From DAOVFN01 sp964484305 (GTDB lineage: Archaea > Aenigmatarchaeota > Aenigmatarchaeia > QMZP01): a stretch of 13,247 nt of DNA. Position numbers and translations under genes: made by a program. The notes below the pieces were generated by a model. The model ran no database searches, was not told where the DNA came from, and saw only the letters and a program-made list of their open reading frames with translations. Positions 1 through 3,943 of the stretch are shown in pieces. Position 1 is the first letter of the stretch. Each line of letters begins with the position of its first letter. The DNA lies in contig CAZAEI010000024.1 in assembly GCA_964484305.1 (NCBI GenBank), positions 1 to 13,247 on the forward strand. The letters are read 5' to 3'.

Positions 1-121
1 GCGGCGAATACGTTCCTGCTCCTTGCACACACTGCCCGTCAAGCCAACCGAGTGGATCTTTGGTGAGGCTTTGTCTTTTGTCAAAGTCGAACCACGGGTT
101 TGCAAGGTGGGCTAAGTCGTA

Positions 122-249
122 AGACGGTTAGATGGGCAATCTGAGCTCGCTTTGGCGAGCAATGACGGAATAGGTGCAATTGAGGCTTGTTTCCAATCGG
201 AGCCAGCCGAAGGCACTTGTTTCAGGACAATCATCTAACTGTCCGATAA
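122..249 (+). other. 128-nt archaeal BHB intron in 16S rRNA (E. coli 1499/1500)
   Basis: The insertion is bounded by a canonical bulge-helix-bulge. A 4-bp central helix joins GUCG (116-119) to CGAU (244-247). The 3-nt bulges are UAA (120-122) and AAA (248-250). A 12-bp inner stem pairs 123-134 with 232-243, with one G-U pair. Cutting after the second base of each bulge joins GUCGUA to ACAAGG, which is exactly the conserved 16S sequence. Inside, 145-150 pairs with 155-160 as a 6-bp hairpin. The intron is too short for a homing endonuclease, and the 67-aa reading frame crossing it shows no LAGLIDADG motif. The splicing agent would be the tRNA splicing endonuclease. The exon half of the central helix lies at the decoding-site strand (E. 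coli 1494-1497), so an unspliced precursor should be inactive. Confidence 0.9.
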
Positions 250-263
250 ACAAGGTAGCCGTA

Positions 264-292
264 AAGTCGGGAGGGATTTCTCGGCTCGGTAA
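264..292 (+). other. 29-nt archaeal BHB intron in 16S rRNA helix 45 (E. coli 1513/1514)
   Basis: This very small insertion has the same BHB geometry as its upstream neighbour. The central helix is GCCG (258-261) with CGGU (287-290). The bulges are UAA (262-264) and AAG (291-293). The inner hairpin pairs 265-272 with 279-286 (8 bp, two G-U) around a 6-nt loop. Cutting after the second base of each bulge joins GCCGUA to GGGGAACC, the conserved helix 45 sequence. The intron splits the 5' strand of helix 45, just before the GGAA loop that carries the dimethyladenosines made by KsgA/Dim1. Helix 45 can therefore form properly only after excision. The 5' flank GCCGUAA resembles GUCGUAA at the first intron. 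Confidence 0.85.
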
Positions 293-373
293 GGGGAACC
301 TGCGGCTGGATCACCTCCTTATTTCCAATTGGCCAAAAAATCCTACCTTGAATCGCTTCTTCTTGCTTCATCA

Positions 374-390
374 ATAAGCATTTAAACCCC
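374..390 (+). promoter_or_regulatory. possible TATA box for tRNA-Ala
   Basis: The AT-rich run CATTTAAAC (about 379-387) is centred roughly 26-28 bases before the first base of tRNA-Ala. It could give the tRNA its own promoter in addition to readthrough from 16S. The rest of the 321-410 spacer shows nothing else I recognise. The partner strand of any 16S processing stem lies outside the window. Confidence 0.3.
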
Positions 391-429
391 CGCAGAAATC
401 ATTTTGTTAAGGGCCGGTAGATCAATGGT

Positions 430-460
430 ACCCTTCCCGCGAAAGTGGGTTAGGCAGGAA
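430..460 (+). other. 31-nt tRNA-Ala intron, D-loop (20/21)
   Basis: This insertion lies between U20 and A21 (or 21/22, because of a shared A). Its motif is a relaxed BHB. With bulges GUA (428-430) and AAA (459-461) and the D stem as outer helix, only two of the four central positions pair (426-456, 427-455). An inner hairpin is clear: 436-440 with 445-449, closed by a GAAA loop. Exact ends are uncertain by one base. Confidence 0.75.
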
Positions 461-477
461 AGATCGCTGCCCTTGCA

Positions 478-513
478 AGTCCGCTGCGGGCAACTTCCCA
501 AGGCGACCGGGCA
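478..513 (+). other. 36-nt tRNA-Ala intron, anticodon loop (37/38)
   Basis: This is at the canonical archaeal tRNA intron position. The bulges are CAA (476-478) and CAA (512-514). The central helix is CUUG (472-475) with CGGG (508-511), including two G-U pairs. The anticodon stem (467-471 with 515-519) forms the outer helix. Cutting after the second bulge base restores the 7-nt anticodon loop. Confidence 0.88.
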
Positions 514-535
514 AGGCAGAGGCTCCGGGTTCGAA

Positions 536-575
536 CGCACTGCTGGCGCAAGGGCGCGTCCAGCAAGGCTGAGCA
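536..575 (+). other. 40-nt tRNA-Ala intron, T-loop (59/60)
   Basis: The BHB has central helix UUCG (530-533) with UGAG (570-573), bulges AAC (534-536) and CAU (574-576), and the T stem (525-529 with 577-581) as outer helix. The intron folds into a long hairpin, mainly 541-546 with 560-565. Excision restores the T-loop UUCGAAU. The exon after it is the 14-nt segment that is repeated downstream. Confidence 0.88.
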
Positions 576-589
576 TCCCGGCCGGTCCA
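575..589 (+). repeat. tRNA-Ala 3'-end repeat, copy 1 (in the tRNA)
   Basis: This is ATCCCGGCCGGTCCA, the last tRNA exon plus one intron base. It is identical over 15 bases to copy 3 and over 13 bases (CCCGGCCGGTCCA) to copy 2. It is the probable original attachment core, and it contains the self-complementary CCGGCCGG. Confidence 0.85.
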
Positions 590-645
590 TAACAATCCCA
601 GCGCAAGTCCCTTCATTTTTAAGTATAAATCAATAATTATAGAAT

Positions 646-1002
646 ATGATGGAATTAAAAAAGCTGGATGTTGTGTCTGTTGGGAAAGTGTGTGCATTAT
701 TCGGGGCAATTTTCGGTCTGATAGCTGGTATTTTTATGACCATAATAGCAGCTTCGGTCTCCTCGATGATGTCAACAATGGCTCCTGTCTCAACCGGTAT
801 GCCATTTGATCCAATGATGTTTGCTGGATTTGGAGCATTGTCCATAGTAATATTCCCAATAATCTATGCGATCGGTGGATTCATAGCAGGCATAATATAT
901 GCATTCATATACAACATCATTGCCGGTAAATTTGGTGGAATCGTTGTTGACCTTCAGAACACCCAAACTGCGAGTTCATCACCAAACACTGCTGCCAAAT
1001 AG
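646..1002 (+). CDS. small multi-spanning membrane protein, unknown function
   Basis: The product has 118 residues (or 117 from the second ATG at 649). A short polar N-terminus (MELKKLDVVSVGKVCALFG) leads into a hydrophobic segment at about 16-40. A Met/Ser-rich stretch follows, then a second hydrophobic region of about 55-95 that probably crosses the membrane once or twice. The end of the hydrophobic part, YNIIAGKFGGIVVDL, resembles a recurrent ending in small archaeal and bacterial membrane proteins of unknown function. The C-terminal tail is Ser/Thr/Ala-rich. A TATA-like stretch (TTTTTAAGTATAAAT, 616-630) lies about 20-26 bases upstream, suggesting leaderless transcription. It is the only gene in the first tRNA-bounded unit. 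I assign no function. Confidence 0.75.
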   Translation: MMELKKLDVVSVGKVCALFGAIFGLIAGIFMTIIAASVSSMMSTMAPVSTGMPFDPMMFAGFGALSIVIFPIIYAIGGFIAGIIYAFIYNIIAGKFGGIVVDLQNTQTASSSPNTAAK

Positions 1003-1162
1003 ATGAATGCTTTACAACAGAATTATCGCTTTGGTAGCAGAAGGTTTTCCTTTAGGACAAGACTTGCCATTTTATTTCATGACTAATGCATTTCATGAAG
1101 CACAGACATCACCCAGAACAGAAAACCGTTTGCACCAAGGAACTTTCGCGCCGAGGCGCATA

Positions 1163-1175
1163 CCCGGCCGGTCCA
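1163..1175 (+). repeat. tRNA-Ala 3'-end repeat, copy 2
   Basis: CCCGGCCGGTCCA is identical to the T-stem 3' strand, acceptor 3' strand and discriminator of tRNA-Ala. The preceding GCATA differs from copy 1 (GCAT) by one inserted base. No other tRNA parts lie upstream, so this is a fragment and not a gene. Confidence 0.8.
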
Positions 1176-1215
1176 TCTCACTATCACCACGAGCCACTTC
1201 AGAATCAGCGATAAC

Positions 1216-1244
1216 TATTTATATATGTAAACAGATATGTTTAC
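1216..1244 (+). promoter_or_regulatory. promoter and palindromic operator of the toxin-antitoxin pair
   Basis: A TATA-like run TTTATATATG (about 1218-1227) is followed by the perfect 7-bp inverted repeat GTAAACA-GATA-TGTTTAC (1227-1244). The operator lies between TATA and the start codon at 1255, where binding by the ribbon-helix-helix antitoxin would block initiation. It also overlaps an earlier in-frame ATG at 1237, which argues for the later start. Confidence 0.7.
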
Positions 1245-1254
1245 AGGTGATTAT

Positions 1255-1479
1255 ATGGTTCAGGTTCAGTTGAGAGTGCCCGAGCAGACCGTAAAGGAGA
1301 TAGACGAATGGGTAGAAGAGGGTAAGTTCAGGAGCAGGAGCGATGCAGTCAAGACAATCATTGCCCTCTATGAAGAGAGGGTGAAGACCATGGAATTCTT
1401 CAGGATGCTTATGAAGAGGAGCAAGGAGGCAGAGGAAAGGCCTGAAATCTTGATACCGCTAGATGATATGAATGTTTGA
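1255..1479 (+). CDS. ribbon-helix-helix antitoxin (RelB/ParD/CopG-like)
   Basis: The product has 74 residues from the ATG at 1255. The N-terminal pattern MVQVQLRVPEQTVKEIDEWV, followed by an SRSDAVKTII segment, is the strand-helix-helix fold of ribbon-helix-helix DNA-binding antitoxins. The remainder (about 45-74) is charged and is the expected toxin-binding arm. I chose 1255 over the in-frame ATG at 1237 for two reasons. The earlier codon sits inside the operator palindrome, and GGTGA lies just upstream of 1255. The gene overlaps the toxin start by 8 bases, so translation is probably coupled. The protein should neutralise the toxin and repress its own promoter through the 1227-1244 palindrome. 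Confidence 0.85.
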   Translation: MVQVQLRVPEQTVKEIDEWVEEGKFRSRSDAVKTIIALYEERVKTMEFFRMLMKRSKEAEERPEILIPLDDMNV

Positions 1480-1738
1480 GGTTCTTCTGCACCCATTGGA
1501 CGCAAAATTCCTTGAAAAGGCAGATTCTGAAATCAGTAACCGAATCAGGAAGAAGCTGAAAGAATTAAAGGAACACCCTGAACAACGAGGCAAGCATCTC
1601 AGATATACCCAGTTCTGGAGCCTTCGTACAGGTGATTACCGGGCAATATATGAAATCAAAAACAAGGATAAGAAAGTGATAATACTCTTCATTGGGCACA
1701 GGGATGACGTTTACGATGACCTTTCCAAGCTGTATTGA
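1472..1738 (+). CDS. RelE/ParE-family toxin
   Basis: The product has 88 residues, normal for archaeal RelE-type toxins. The diagnostic run WSLRTGDYRAIYEI (49-62) is followed by a hydrophobic strand and the motif FIGHRDDVYDDL (73-84). Candidate functional residues are R52, R57, H76 and R77, and Y81 near the C-terminus. Family members cleave mRNA on the ribosome or, for ParE types, act on gyrase; the GDYRAIY pattern favours the RelE mRNA interferase side. It overlaps the upstream antitoxin by 8 bases in the standard antitoxin-first order. The stop codon lies two bases before the third tRNA-Ala repeat, so the pair fills its unit almost completely. Confidence 0.9.
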   Translation: MFEVLLHPLDAKFLEKADSEISNRIRKKLKELKEHPEQRGKHLRYTQFWSLRTGDYRAIYEIKNKDKKVIILFIGHRDDVYDDLSKLY

Positions 1739-1740
1739 TT

Positions 1741-1755
1741 ATCCCGGCCGGTCCA
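1741..1755 (+). repeat. tRNA-Ala 3'-end repeat, copy 3
   Basis: ATCCCGGCCGGTCCA matches copy 1 over all 15 bases. It begins just after the toxin stop codon. Under the integration model it is the outer attachment half of the tandem array. Confidence 0.8.
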
Positions 1756-1927
1756 AGCAGAGGCAGGCCCTGCTCCACTGGGCGGTTGACCGCAGGGAAT
1801 TATGATGGGCCGTCCTGGACCTTCAGACCCTTGCTCCTGGAAGCGAGCGTAGAGTGCTTTCCTGTCCGACCATCCCTGTAAAGGGGCAGGCCGGCATGTA
1901 CCCGGAGCGAAGCCCCTTTCAGTCCCC
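1756..1927. other. GC-rich non-coding stretch with several hairpins
   Basis: No convincing reading frame is visible on either strand. Complementary segments include AGCAG/CTGCT (1756-1760 with 1770-1774), GCGG/CCGC around TTGA near 1783-1794, and GATGG/CCATC (about 1804-1808 with 1870-1874). The strongest is an 8-bp stem AAAGGGGC/GCCCCTTT (1880-1887 with 1912-1919), which encloses a CCGG-CCGG hairpin. It could be a structured RNA or a remnant, and the last hairpin could end tspO transcription on the minus strand. I checked by eye for tRNA, 5S, SRP and RNase P hallmarks and recognised none. Confidence 0.3.
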
Positions 1928-2398
1928 TCAGTTCAGAATCCAGATATTATAGTTAAGTAAAGCAGCAAGGCTCACCCATATTATGTAGGGAACCAGCAGG
2001 TATCCCGAGGCCTTCCTTATCCTCCAGAAAACCGCAATATTTACCGCTATGGCCACCCACAGGGCAGCTATCTCCAGCAGCCCCAGGAACGGGCTCCTCA
2101 GCCCGAAGAAGACAGCGGACCACATGATGTTCAATACCAGCTGCACGCCAAAAACCGACACAGCGAGCCTGAACCCTTTGTCCCCCTTCTCCCACACCAG
2201 GAACAGGGAAAGCCCCATGAGCAGGAACAGGGCTGTCCAGACCGGGGCAAAGAGCCAGCTGGGCGGAACAAACCAGGGCTTGTTCAGCCCGGCATACCAC
2301 GACGGGATGGCCGGCGCGGTGAAGAGTGCTCCCAGAAACCCGGCCAGCTGCGGAATAACAAGGGCTGCAATCAACCTCCTGGCCCTCTGGATATCCAT
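1928..2398 (-). CDS. tspO: TspO/MBR family membrane protein
   Basis: The product has 156 residues, typical for the family, with about five membrane helices. Diagnostic motifs are WYAGLNKPWFVPPSWLF (34-50), FAPVWTALF (50-58), LNIMWSAVFFGLRSP (89-103) and the C-terminal WVSLAALLNYNIWILN (141-156). Family members bind porphyrins and other hydrophobic ligands in the membrane. Bacterial homologues act in tetrapyrrole or stress responses, but the archaeal role is not established. On the minus strand, a TATA-like TTAAAATATATTT stretch (about 2419-2433) lies about 27 bases before the ATG, so transcription is probably leaderless. The gene points toward the GC-rich segment and the tRNA array and appears monocistronic. 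Confidence 0.95.
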   Translation of the reverse strand: MDIQRARRLIAALVIPQLAGFLGALFTAPAIPSWYAGLNKPWFVPPSWLFAPVWTALFLLMGLSLFLVWEKGDKGFRLAVSVFGVQLVLNIMWSAVFFGLRSPFLGLLEIAALWVAIAVNIAVFWRIRKASGYLLVPYIIWVSLAALLNYNIWILN

Positions 2399-2460
2399 AA
2401 TAATATATGAACCCGGGGAAATATATTTTAACTTAATAACACGGTTCAGCTATTCCTATA

Positions 2461-2946
2461 TTACTTCAGCTTTATCCTGTTGGTGAGGCCGTGCCTCTCC
2501 TTTACAATAAGCTTCTTGCTCTCAAGGCGGGCAAGAATCCTGGTCATCTTGACCTTCTTCAGGCGGGTCTTCAGGACAAGGGCGTTCTGGAGCATCTCCC
2601 CCTTGTTGTCCAGAATCTCCTTAAAGACCATCCTCTCATCGCCCCTCAGCAGCGGGATTACCATCTCGTATTTCCTGTCATACTCCCTCTTCTGGCCCAG
2701 GGCCTTCAGGAGCTCCTCGGTCTCTGACCTGAAATAGAGGTATATGGCAGTCGAGCCTATAAGGAACGCAGCCGTGATAAGGATAAGCACCTGGGCGAGC
2801 GAGAAATAGTCAGACCCCTGCGTGACAATCTCCTGCCCTGTCTCCAGAATTATCTGTATTGGCTGCGGTGTGAACAGCTGGTTGAAGAGTATGGATACTG
2901 ATGCTATCAGCATCACTATGGATATGATAATCTTGAACTGCTTCAT
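2461..2946 (-). CDS. membrane-anchored winged-helix regulator (putative)
   Basis: The product has 161 residues. Hydrophobic segments at about 5-24 and 49-70 flank a short external loop. A basic cytoplasmic part follows, and residues about 95-160 look like a winged helix. It runs from LRGDERMVFKEILDNKGEMLQNALVL (initiation helices) through KVKMTRILARLESKKLIVKE (recognition helix) to the wing KERHGLTNRIKLK. This architecture, two membrane spans plus a MarR-like C-terminal domain, recurs in archaea and suggests a membrane-bound transcription factor sensing an envelope signal. A TATA box (CCTATATAA, 2965-2973) lies about 24-26 bases upstream of the ATG. The gene is divergent from the Spy-like gene across a 129-bp intergenic region, making it the obvious candidate to control the neighbouring envelope genes. 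Confidence 0.8.
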   Translation of the reverse strand: MKQFKIIISIVMLIASVSILFNQLFTPQPIQIILETGQEIVTQGSDYFSLAQVLILITAAFLIGSTAIYLYFRSETEELLKALGQKREYDRKYEMVIPLLRGDERMVFKEILDNKGEMLQNALVLKTRLKKVKMTRILARLESKKLIVKERHGLTNRIKLK

Positions 2947-3003
2947 GATACTAGATATGAGATTCCTATATAAATGCCTTCTGTGAATCTAATTTCACTA
3001 GAA

Positions 3004-3040
3004 TGAAACCAGTTACACCAAACCCGGATATATGGTTTCA
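3004..3040 (+). promoter_or_regulatory. promoter and operator of the secreted Spy-like gene
   Basis: An 8-bp inverted repeat TGAAACCA (3004-3011) / TGGTTTCA (3033-3040) brackets the TATA box GGATATATGG (3026-3035). The 17-base block TGAAACCAGTTACACCA (3004-3020) recurs with two changes upstream of the ABC-operon promoter. A strong ribosome binding site GGGAGGTG lies at 3063-3070, so this transcript has a leader. Confidence 0.65.
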
Positions 3041-3075
3041 GGCAATTCTATTGCATCAAAAGGGGAGGTGACCCA

Positions 3076-3423
3076 ATGAAAAAAGCATATCTGTTGTCAC
3101 TTCCTGTACTGGCTCTGCTTGCGGTGGCAGGAATAGCTGCTGCATACCCTGCAGCAAACACGGAGGAGATGACGCAGGAGGAGAAGGGCCTGAGGGTCCA
3201 GATGCTTGAGCAAAGGCAGGAGATGACACAGAACCAGATAGACTACCTCAACGGGGAACTTACACAGGAACAGTTCCAGGAGAGGTTGCAGGCACACATG
3301 GATGAGATGCAGCCACTTCGTGAGCAGCTGAGAGAAAACTTCTACAATGGAGAAGGATGTGCTCATGGATTTGGCAAGGGAATGGGCCGCATGGGATTTG
3401 GCCCAGGGATGTGGGGGACTTAA
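3076..3423 (+). CDS. secreted Spy/ZraP-like protein with Met/Gly/His-rich tail
   Basis: The product has 115 residues. A signal peptide (MKK then a Leu/Ala/Val core, about 1-23, likely cut near AAA-YPA) precedes a charged helical region of about 30-88. That region contains LTQEQ at 62-66, the LTxxQ motif of Spy/CpxP/ZraP-type envelope chaperones, plus repeated Gln/Glu/Met residues. The tail of about 93-115 is rich in Gly and Met with Cys, His and Trp (C-A-H-G-F-G-K-G-M-G), a composition suited to soft-metal binding. Expected location is outside the cytoplasmic membrane. Its promoter shares a motif with the downstream ABC operon. A chaperone or metal buffer for envelope stress is plausible, but no true orthologue is claimed. 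Confidence 0.75.
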   Translation: MKKAYLLSLPVLALLAVAGIAAAYPAANTEEMTQEEKGLRVQMLEQRQEMTQNQIDYLNGELTQEQFQERLQAHMDEMQPLREQLRENFYNGEGCAHGFGKGMGRMGFGPGMWGT

Positions 3424-3466
3424 CCCCCATCCCCTTCCATAACATTGGCCTGGTGTTTCACAAAAC

Positions 3467-3503
3467 TGAAACATGTTACACCACAACTATATATCCTGTA
3501 ACA
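3467..3503 (+). promoter_or_regulatory. promoter and operator of the ABC-transporter operon
   Basis: The block TGAAACATGTTACACCA (3467-3483) matches 15 of 17 bases of the Spy-like promoter motif. It lies just upstream of the TATA box CTATATATCC (3487-3496). A 7-bp inverted repeat TGTTACA (3474-3480) / TGTAACA (3497-3503) brackets TATA, and GTTTCA (3455-3460) faces TGAAAC (3467-3472). TATA is about 21-27 bases before the ATGs at 3512 and 3518. Confidence 0.65.
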
Positions 3504-3511
3504 GTCAAGAC

Positions 3512-3943
3512 ATGACCATGAAAGGCAAAAAAGCAAACCCCGGAGCAAAAAGAAACGTCTGGAAAATCGTTTCAGTGGTCTTCATTTCACTCTTCATACT
3601 GATACTTCTCTGGGGGCTGATGAACCTGAGGTCCAGGCCGCAGTTCTCTGAGCCAACCCAGGAACAGATTGACATGGCAGGGGCCATCGTCGCAGGTGAC
3701 CTCCGGGCCAGTGGCGACAGCATAGACAACTACGAGGTCTCTGTAACAAAAAGGATGGTCGGGTTCATCGGCAGGTCGCGTCCGGGGAACGGTATGCCTG
3801 GCATGAAGCACATGGCATCCACTAACGGAATGAGAAACCTTCAGGTATCCCTCAGGGGCAACTCGACCGGGCACCTCTACATAGTCGACCTGGAATCAGA
3901 AAGCATCGTCATGCATTCCTCCACGGAGTGGTTCGATGAGTAG
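3512..3943 (+). CDS. membrane-anchored Met-rich protein of the ABC operon
   Basis: The product has 143 residues from 3512, or 141 from the ATG at 3518. An upstream in-frame ATG at 3473 is rejected because it lies before the TATA box. A basic N-terminus is followed by one hydrophobic span (about 18-36), placing the remainder outside the membrane. Residues about 48-78 include EPTQEQIDMAGAIVAGDL, and the loop NGMPGMKHMASTNGM holds five Met and a His. The end, LYIVDLESESIVMHSSTEWFD, resembles the strand pattern of PepSY-like domains, but I do not assert membership. It overlaps the ABC ATPase start by 8 bases and is first in the operon. It may be an accessory or metal-sensing partner of the transporter. 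Confidence 0.75.
   Translation: MTMKGKKANPGAKRNVWKIVSVVFISLFILILLWGLMNLRSRPQFSEPTQEQIDMAGAIVAGDLRASGDSIDNYEVSVTKRMVGFIGRSRPGNGMPGMKHMASTNGMRNLQVSLRGNSTGHLYIVDLESESIVMHSSTEWFDE

Larger units (their letters stand above)
1..320 (+). rRNA. rrs: 16S rRNA, 3' part, interrupted by two introns
   Basis: This is the 3' end of an archaeal small-subunit rRNA, entered within helix 44 territory and ending with the anti-Shine-Dalgarno stretch GGATCACCTCCTT at 308-320. Conserved landmarks are the ACACAC-GCCCGTC block at 27-40 and CTAAGTCGTA at 112-121. The block from ACAAGG through CCGTA lies at 250-263, and GGGGAACCTGCGGCTGGATC at 293-312. The normally continuous run AAGTCGTAACAAGGTAGCCGTAGGGG is broken twice; excising 122-249 and 264-292 restores it without a mismatch. 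The base at E. coli position 1400 (position 33) is T rather than the near-universal C. No 23S or 5S rRNA follows anywhere in the window. The 5' part of the gene lies outside the window. The mature 3' end at 320 is inferred from the consensus. Confidence 0.97.
411..589 (+). tRNA. tRNA-Ala (anticodon UGC) with three introns
   Basis: Removing three insertions (430-460, 478-513, 536-575) leaves a perfect 72-nt tRNA with exons 411-429, 461-477, 514-535 and 576-589. The acceptor stem is GGGCCGG/CCGGUCC, including the G3-U70 pair that marks alanine. The D stem is GAUC/GAUC, the anticodon stem CUGCC/GGCAG with loop CUUGCAA (UGC at 474-476), and the T stem CCGGG/CCCGG with loop UUCGAAU. The discriminator base is A589 and CCA is not encoded. 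The gene sits 90 bases after the 16S end, the usual archaeal spacer position. The final exon (576-589) recurs twice downstream, suggesting that the 3' end served as an integration site. Confidence 0.95.
590..1175. mobile_element. putative tRNA-integrated unit 1 (586 bp)
   Basis: The segment between tRNA-Ala and the second copy of its 3' end is bounded by a 13-base direct repeat. It carries one small membrane-protein gene and no recombinase. The layout matches an element integrated at a tRNA 3' end with the other attachment half left behind. The lack of an integrase and the very small size mean it could be a degraded or passively mobilised unit. This is inferred from the repeats only. Confidence 0.4.
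1176..1755. mobile_element. putative tRNA-integrated unit 2 (580 bp) carrying a toxin-antitoxin pair
   Basis: Bounded by copies 2 and 3 of the tRNA-Ala 3'-end repeat, this unit holds only the RelBE-like pair and its promoter. Its length is close to that of unit 1 (586 bp). Toxin-antitoxin cargo is common on integrated elements because it selects against loss. No recombinase is present. The mobile-element call is inferred from the repeats. Confidence 0.4.

Noticed and set aside
174..377. 67-residue reading frame across the first 16S intron and rRNA end, considered as an intron-encoded endonuclease
   Set aside because: It has no LAGLIDADG or other endonuclease motif, runs through mature 16S exons, and the intron itself is only 128 nt.
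382..709. Overlapping minus-strand frames across the tRNA-Ala gene
   Set aside because: They are antisense to a well-supported tRNA gene, with low-complexity translations.
1141..1175. Copy 2 of the tRNA-Ala 3' end considered as a trans-split tRNA half or second tRNA-Ala
   Set aside because: There is no anticodon arm, 5' T-stem strand or T-loop upstream, only the last 13 bases of the tRNA. A 3' remnant fits better.
1007..1273. 88-residue reading frame after the first membrane-protein gene
   Set aside because: It crosses the tRNA-Ala repeat, the TATA box and the operator of the toxin-antitoxin pair, and shows no recognisable protein features.
1785..1830. Possible C/D box RNA (ATGATGG near 1802)
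   Set aside because: No matching CUGA D box lies at a suitable distance on the same strand.
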